From contig NZ_BDUF01000076.1 of the NCBI RefSeq assembly GCF_002335525.1, positions 4,724-62,746 on the forward strand: a DNA stretch of 58,023 nt, written 5' to 3'. How positions within the stretch are numbered: the stretch's first letter is position 1; each line of letters begins with the position of its first letter. Position numbers and translations under genes: made by a program. Positions 54,541 through 58,023 of this stretch are shown in pieces. This DNA comes from Effusibacillus lacus (GTDB taxonomy: Bacteria > Bacillota > Bacilli > Tumebacillales > Effusibacillaceae). The notes below the pieces were generated by a model. The model was not told the DNA's origin and ran no database searches. It worked only from the letters and a program-made list of their open reading frames with translations.

Positions 54541-56021
54541 AGTTCACCTCGAATCGCCTGGACTGCCACTTCCCGGTCGTCAAAATGATGTTTGGTTGTG
54601 CCGATGATCTGATAGGTTTCGTGCCCTTTGCCGGCGATCAGGACCACATCGCCTGCAACAGCCTGACCCACCGCGTGACGGATCGCGTCTTTTCTGTCTG
54701 TCAGGCGCACATATCGGTCTCGGGAAACATCAGTCAGCCCCTGCTCCATGTCGTCAAGAATTTTCTCGGGATCTTCCGTTCGGGGATTGTCCGAGGTAAT
54801 GATTGCCACATCACTGTAAGCGGCAGCAATCCGTGCCATGATGGGCCGCTTTGTACGGTCCCTGTCCCCCCCGCATCCTACGACCGTATAGACCTTCCCT
54901 TTCGCAAACTCCCGGATGGTCTTCAGAACATTCTCAAGCGAATCCGGCGTATGGGCATAGTCCACAATGACGGTAAAATCCTGTCCGGCCACCACACGTT
55001 CGAATCTGCCGTCCACACCGGAAACCGATTCGAGGGAAGCTTTAATCGCGGATAAACCCACTCCTTCACACAGACAGGCGGCAGCTGCCGCCAATGCATT
55101 GTATACGGAAAACTTTCCGGTCATTTGCAGATGCAAATCTATCGATCCGGCAAAGCTCGCCAACGTGAAAGACGCGCCGCCTGCCTCGATTTGCACATTC
55201 AAGCCCCGGACATCCGCCTCTTTGTCAATTCCGTAAGTAACAACCTGGGCGACAGTCTGACCAATGAAGAAACCGGCCTCCGGGTCGTCCGCATTAATGA
55301 CCGCAAATCGGTTGTCCACCAGCCGGTCCTCGTATGTATTGCCCAGTTGGGAAAAAAACTTCCCTTTTGCGTTCCGGTATTTTTCCATTGATCCGTGAAA
55401 ATCCAAGTGATCCTGGGTCAGGTTCGTAAAAACAGCCGTCCGGAAGCGGGTACCGGCGACCCTTTTCAGATCAAGCGCATGGGAGGACACTTCCATCGCC
55501 ACATATTCTGTCCCGAATTCTTTCATCCGGTGAAATGTCTCTTGCAATTCCAACGCTTCGGGAGTGGTGTTGGCCGCATCATACTCCTGATTCCCGATAC
55601 GATTCTTGATTGTGCCGATCAAGCCCGTTCGGTGTCCCTGATCGGTCAGAATTTTGTCAATCAGGTTTGTAACAGTTGTCTTGCCATTGGTCCCGGTCAC
55701 ACCGATGACTTTCATCGAGTGGGACGGATGCCGGTAAAAGGTTGAAGCCAGGATCGGAACCACATCCCGGGTGTTATGGACGATAATTTGCGGCACCGGA
55801 AGTCCTTCCACTTCCCTTTCGACAACTGCCGCCACAGCTCCTTGCTCCACCGCCCCGGCAACAAAATCGTGCCCGTCTACAGTATGACCCTTAAGCGCGA
55901 CAAACAGGCACCCGGGACATGCCTTGCGGGAGTCGGCGGTAATGCCGGTGATGTCCAGCGTATCAATGGTGTCGGTGATCTTCTTCAGCAAAATGGGAGC
56001 AAGCAGCTTACTCAATTGCAA
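54537..56021 (-). CDS. murE: UDP-MurNAc-tripeptide ligase, meso-diaminopimelate type
   Basis: The 494-residue ligase has VIGVTGTNGKTTVTNLID and the specificity motif TSDNPRTEDPEKIL. The sequence DNPR is the marker for meso-diaminopimelate, so the wall is of the DAP type. The start is TTG at 56021, seven bases after GAGGAGG; 13 codons upstream in frame include that site itself. Confidence 0.95.
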   Translation of the reverse strand: MQLSKLLAPILLKKITDTIDTLDITGITADSRKACPGCLFVALKGHTVDGHDFVAGAVEQGAVAAVVEREVEGLPVPQIIVHNTRDVVPILASTFYRHPSHSMKVIGVTGTNGKTTVTNLIDKILTDQGHRTGLIGTIKNRIGNQEYDAANTTPEALELQETFHRMKEFGTEYVAMEVSSHALDLKRVAGTRFRTAVFTNLTQDHLDFHGSMEKYRNAKGKFFSQLGNTYEDRLVDNRFAVINADDPEAGFFIGQTVAQVVTYGIDKEADVRGLNVQIEAGGASFTLASFAGSIDLHLQMTGKFSVYNALAAAAACLCEGVGLSAIKASLESVSGVDGRFERVVAGQDFTVIVDYAHTPDSLENVLKTIREFAKGKVYTVVGCGGDRDRTKRPIMARIAAAYSDVAIITSDNPRTEDPEKILDDMEQGLTDVSRDRYVRLTDRKDAIRHAVGQAVAGDVVLIAGKGHETYQIIGTTKHHFDDREVAVQAIRGEL

Positions 56022-56099
56022 TGGAAAAACCTCCTCAAACAAATGCACGGGGGAATTCACCCCCCATTAGTCAGAATGTACGGCAGATGCAAGGACCTG

Positions 56100-58023
56100 T
56101 CAAGGAACAGGCTGATCGCTCAGGAAAATCCGGATCGTCGCCCCCGGAGTCACTTTGGTGCCGGGGGTTGGTGCCTGGGCCACCACAAACTTGCCCTCGC
56201 CAACGGTTTCCACCCGCAGCTGCATGTGGCTGTTAATCATTTCCCTTTTTGCCTCTTCCAGCGTCAGACCGGCCACCGGAGGCACCTCGACAGGTTTGAT
56301 GTCACCATATCGATATTCGAGAGAGATGCCGTTTTTCCTTGTGGGGACATTCAAATAATGCAAGGAATCAGCCAGGATGTTGCCGACAACGGGTGCTGCT
56401 ATCAAACCCCCAAAGATCAGACCGGCCTTTGGATTGTCCACCGCCAGATAAGCCACGAGTTTCGGATCATCTGCCGGAGCCATGCCGACGAAGGAGACGA
56501 TATAATGGCCCTGCTTGTAACCCCCTCCGGGTGACGCAACCTGGGCGGTGCCCGTCTTTCCTGCAATCCGGTATCCTTCCCGGTATGCGTGGCGTCCCGT
56601 CCCCTGTGCAACCACACTCTCCAAAGTTTCACGAACCGTTTTGGCCGTCTCTTCCGACACTACCCGGTGTTTCACCTTGGGCTGAACGGTTTCCACCGCT
56701 TTCCCCGTTTCCGGATCGATCCACTCTTTTGCTATATGGGGTTCCATCAGAAGTCCGCCATTTGCAATTGCGGAAACGGCCATCACCTGTTGGATCGGAG
56801 TCACCGATACTCCTTGGCCGAAAGAGGTGGTAGCCAGTTCCAAAGGTCCGACCTGGTTCAATTTAAACAGGATTCCGGTTCCTTCGCCGGGCATGTCGAT
56901 GCCGGTTTTCTTGCCGAATCCGAACTTGTCGATATAGGAAAACAGCTTTTCTTTGCCAAGTCTTTGCCCCATCAGCATAAAACCCGGGTTGCAGGAATTC
57001 TCGACAACTTCCAGCATGGACTCGGAGCCGTGGCCCCCCGCTTTCCAGCAGCGAATCTTGCGTCCTGCCACTTCGTAGTAACCGGGGTCAAAGAACCGTT
57101 CTGTCAGTTGGACTTTCTTCTCTTCCAATGCAGCCGCCAATGTCACGATTTTAAAAGTGGATCCGGGCTCAAAGGTTTTCCAGATGGCCAGATTCCGGTT
57201 GTAGACTTCCTGGGGATACTCTTTGTACTGCGCAGGTTTATAGGTGGGATAGTTCTCCATAGCCAGGATTTCCCCGGTCTTCGGGTCAGCGACAATGGCC
57301 ATAACGCCATCCGGGTTATAGGCAGCCACCAGATTGTCGATCTCGCGTCGGACAAAGTTGGAGATTTCCTTGTCGATGGTCAGTTTCATGTTGAGTCCGT
57401 TCTCGGGGGGCGTATAGGAGTCATTCTCGTTGGGCATCTTCTGCTGATTGGCCTGGGCAAAAAACGATATGCTTCCATTCTTTCCGCGGAGCCGCTCGTC
57501 ATACCATGCCTCAAGCCCTGTCAACCCCTGGTTGACGGCTCCTGTAAATCCAAGGATATGGGAGGCCAGATTTTCAAAGGGATAAAACCGCTTCCCTTCC
57601 TCTGTTATGTAAACTCCCGGCAATTTCAACGATCGTACTTCTTTCGCTTTCTGGTCGTCAATCTTGCGCCCGCCGGGCATCACGTACACCAACAGGGTAC
57701 GTTTGCTGATCCTTGCCAGCAGTGCATCCTTGTCGACCCCGAGTACTTTGGCCAATTTTTCCGCTGTACCCGGTTTGTCTTTGATCTGAGCAGGAAAGGC
57801 CACAATTGTCGGGGCGCTTCCATTATAGGCAAGAACCTCTCCGTTCCTGTCCATGATGATGCCGCGTTTGGATTCAACCGGTATGTCCCGGCGCCAGAGA
57901 TCTTCCGCTTTCTCGGTTAACCACGGGGCTTGTATCAACTGAATGTATGCCAGGCGACCGACCAGCGCCAGAAAAACCGCACCAAGCGCGAACAGTACTA
58001 CAATCAGTCGTTTGCGAAGCGTC
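56100..58023 (-). CDS. spoVD: Stage V sporulation protein D / class B penicillin-binding protein (5' end outside window)
   Basis: The frame is open through the right edge, so the start is missing; the first visible codons encode a membrane helix (LIVVLFALGAVFLALVGRLA). A dimerisation domain follows, then the transpeptidase domain with FEPGSTFKIVTLAAALEEKK (Ser-x-x-Lys), VVENSCNPGFMLMG (Ser-x-Asn) and RIAGKTGTAQVASPGG (Lys-Thr-Gly). One PASTA domain follows (PVAGLTLEEAKREMINSHMQ). One PASTA and its place next to murE point to SpoVD rather than the division enzyme PBP2B, which usually lies just upstream. It would partner SpoVE in cortex synthesis. Confidence 0.9.
   Translation of the reverse strand, partial: TLRKRLIVVLFALGAVFLALVGRLAYIQLIQAPWLTEKAEDLWRRDIPVESKRGIIMDRNGEVLAYNGSAPTIVAFPAQIKDKPGTAEKLAKVLGVDKDALLARISKRTLLVYVMPGGRKIDDQKAKEVRSLKLPGVYITEEGKRFYPFENLASHILGFTGAVNQGLTGLEAWYDERLRGKNGSISFFAQANQQKMPNENDSYTPPENGLNMKLTIDKEISNFVRREIDNLVAAYNPDGVMAIVADPKTGEILAMENYPTYKPAQYKEYPQEVYNRNLAIWKTFEPGSTFKIVTLAAALEEKKVQLTERFFDPGYYEVAGRKIRCWKAGGHGSESMLEVVENSCNPGFMLMGQRLGKEKLFSYIDKFGFGKKTGIDMPGEGTGILFKLNQVGPLELATTSFGQGVSVTPIQQVMAVSAIANGGLLMEPHIAKEWIDPETGKAVETVQPKVKHRVVSEETAKTVRETLESVVAQGTGRHAYREGYRIAGKTGTAQVASPGGGYKQGHYIVSFVGMAPADDPKLVAYLAVDNPKAGLIFGGLIAAPVVGNILADSLHYLNVPTRKNGISLEYRYGDIKPVEVPPVAGLTLEEAKREMINSHMQLRVETVGEGKFVVAQAPTPGTKVTPGATIRIFLSDQPVP

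Noticed and set aside
56589-57920. 443-codon plus-strand frame opposite spoVD
   Set aside because: Antisense shadow of the transpeptidase gene, no start signal.

Overview
The window is a chromosomal segment of an endospore-forming member of the Bacilli. The evidence is a spo0B-obg pair, a spoIIGA-sigE-sigG block, spoVE and spoVD inside a division and cell-wall cluster, a PyrR-controlled pyrimidine operon and a T-box leader on ileS. GC content is moderate, TTG and GTG starts are common, and PyrD is of the quinone-dependent class. An Alicyclobacillaceae-like host (Effusibacillus/Tumebacillus type) fits, but that is inference. Nearly every gene is on the minus strand, so operons read from high to low coordinates.

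Layout from left to right. At 1-2.1 kb lies the rplU-prp-rpmA-spo0B-obg cluster with an L21-type leader. At 2.1-3.95 kb there is a gene relic, an aromatic acid exporter family protein and a small plus-strand gene, with three copies of a 19-bp box between the last two. At 4.0-15.4 kb is a complete pyr operon (pyrR-pyrP-pyrB-pyrC-carA-carB-pyrD-pyrF-pyrE) with two PyrR attenuators. At 15.4-19.25 kb is an accessory island holding two genes with in-frame UGA codons best read as selenocysteine: a GrdB-like protein with a UGSC motif, downstream of an ECF sigma/membrane anti-sigma pair, and a FrnE/DsbA-like protein with a UPYC active site. An azoreductase lies between them. At 19.25-20.7 kb are rluD and lspA. 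At 20.8-28.0 kb is a second accessory stretch: a carotenoid-desaturase-like oxidoreductase, a two-component system, phosphoglucomutase, a broken adaA next to an intact methyltransferase, a small DMT transporter and an SdpR-type repressor. At 28.1-39.7 kb the gene order is as in Bacillus (ylyA-like, ileS, divIVA, ylmH, ylmG, sepF, ylmE, ylmD, ylmC, sigG, sigE, spoIIGA). At 39.7-40.96 kb is a 1.28-kb gene-free interval carrying 17 phased copies of a small hairpin repeat. At 40.97-58.02 kb is the dcw cluster (ftsZ, ftsA, sbp, two DUF881 genes, divIB, murA, murB, murG, spoVE, murD, mraY, murF, murE, spoVD).

The core genes make UMP and lipid II, build the divisome and run the mother-cell and forespore sigma cascade. 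The most novel parts are the selenoprotein island, with one gene wired to an ECF sigma factor and ending inside the pyr promoter, and the phased hairpin array between ftsZ and spoIIGA.
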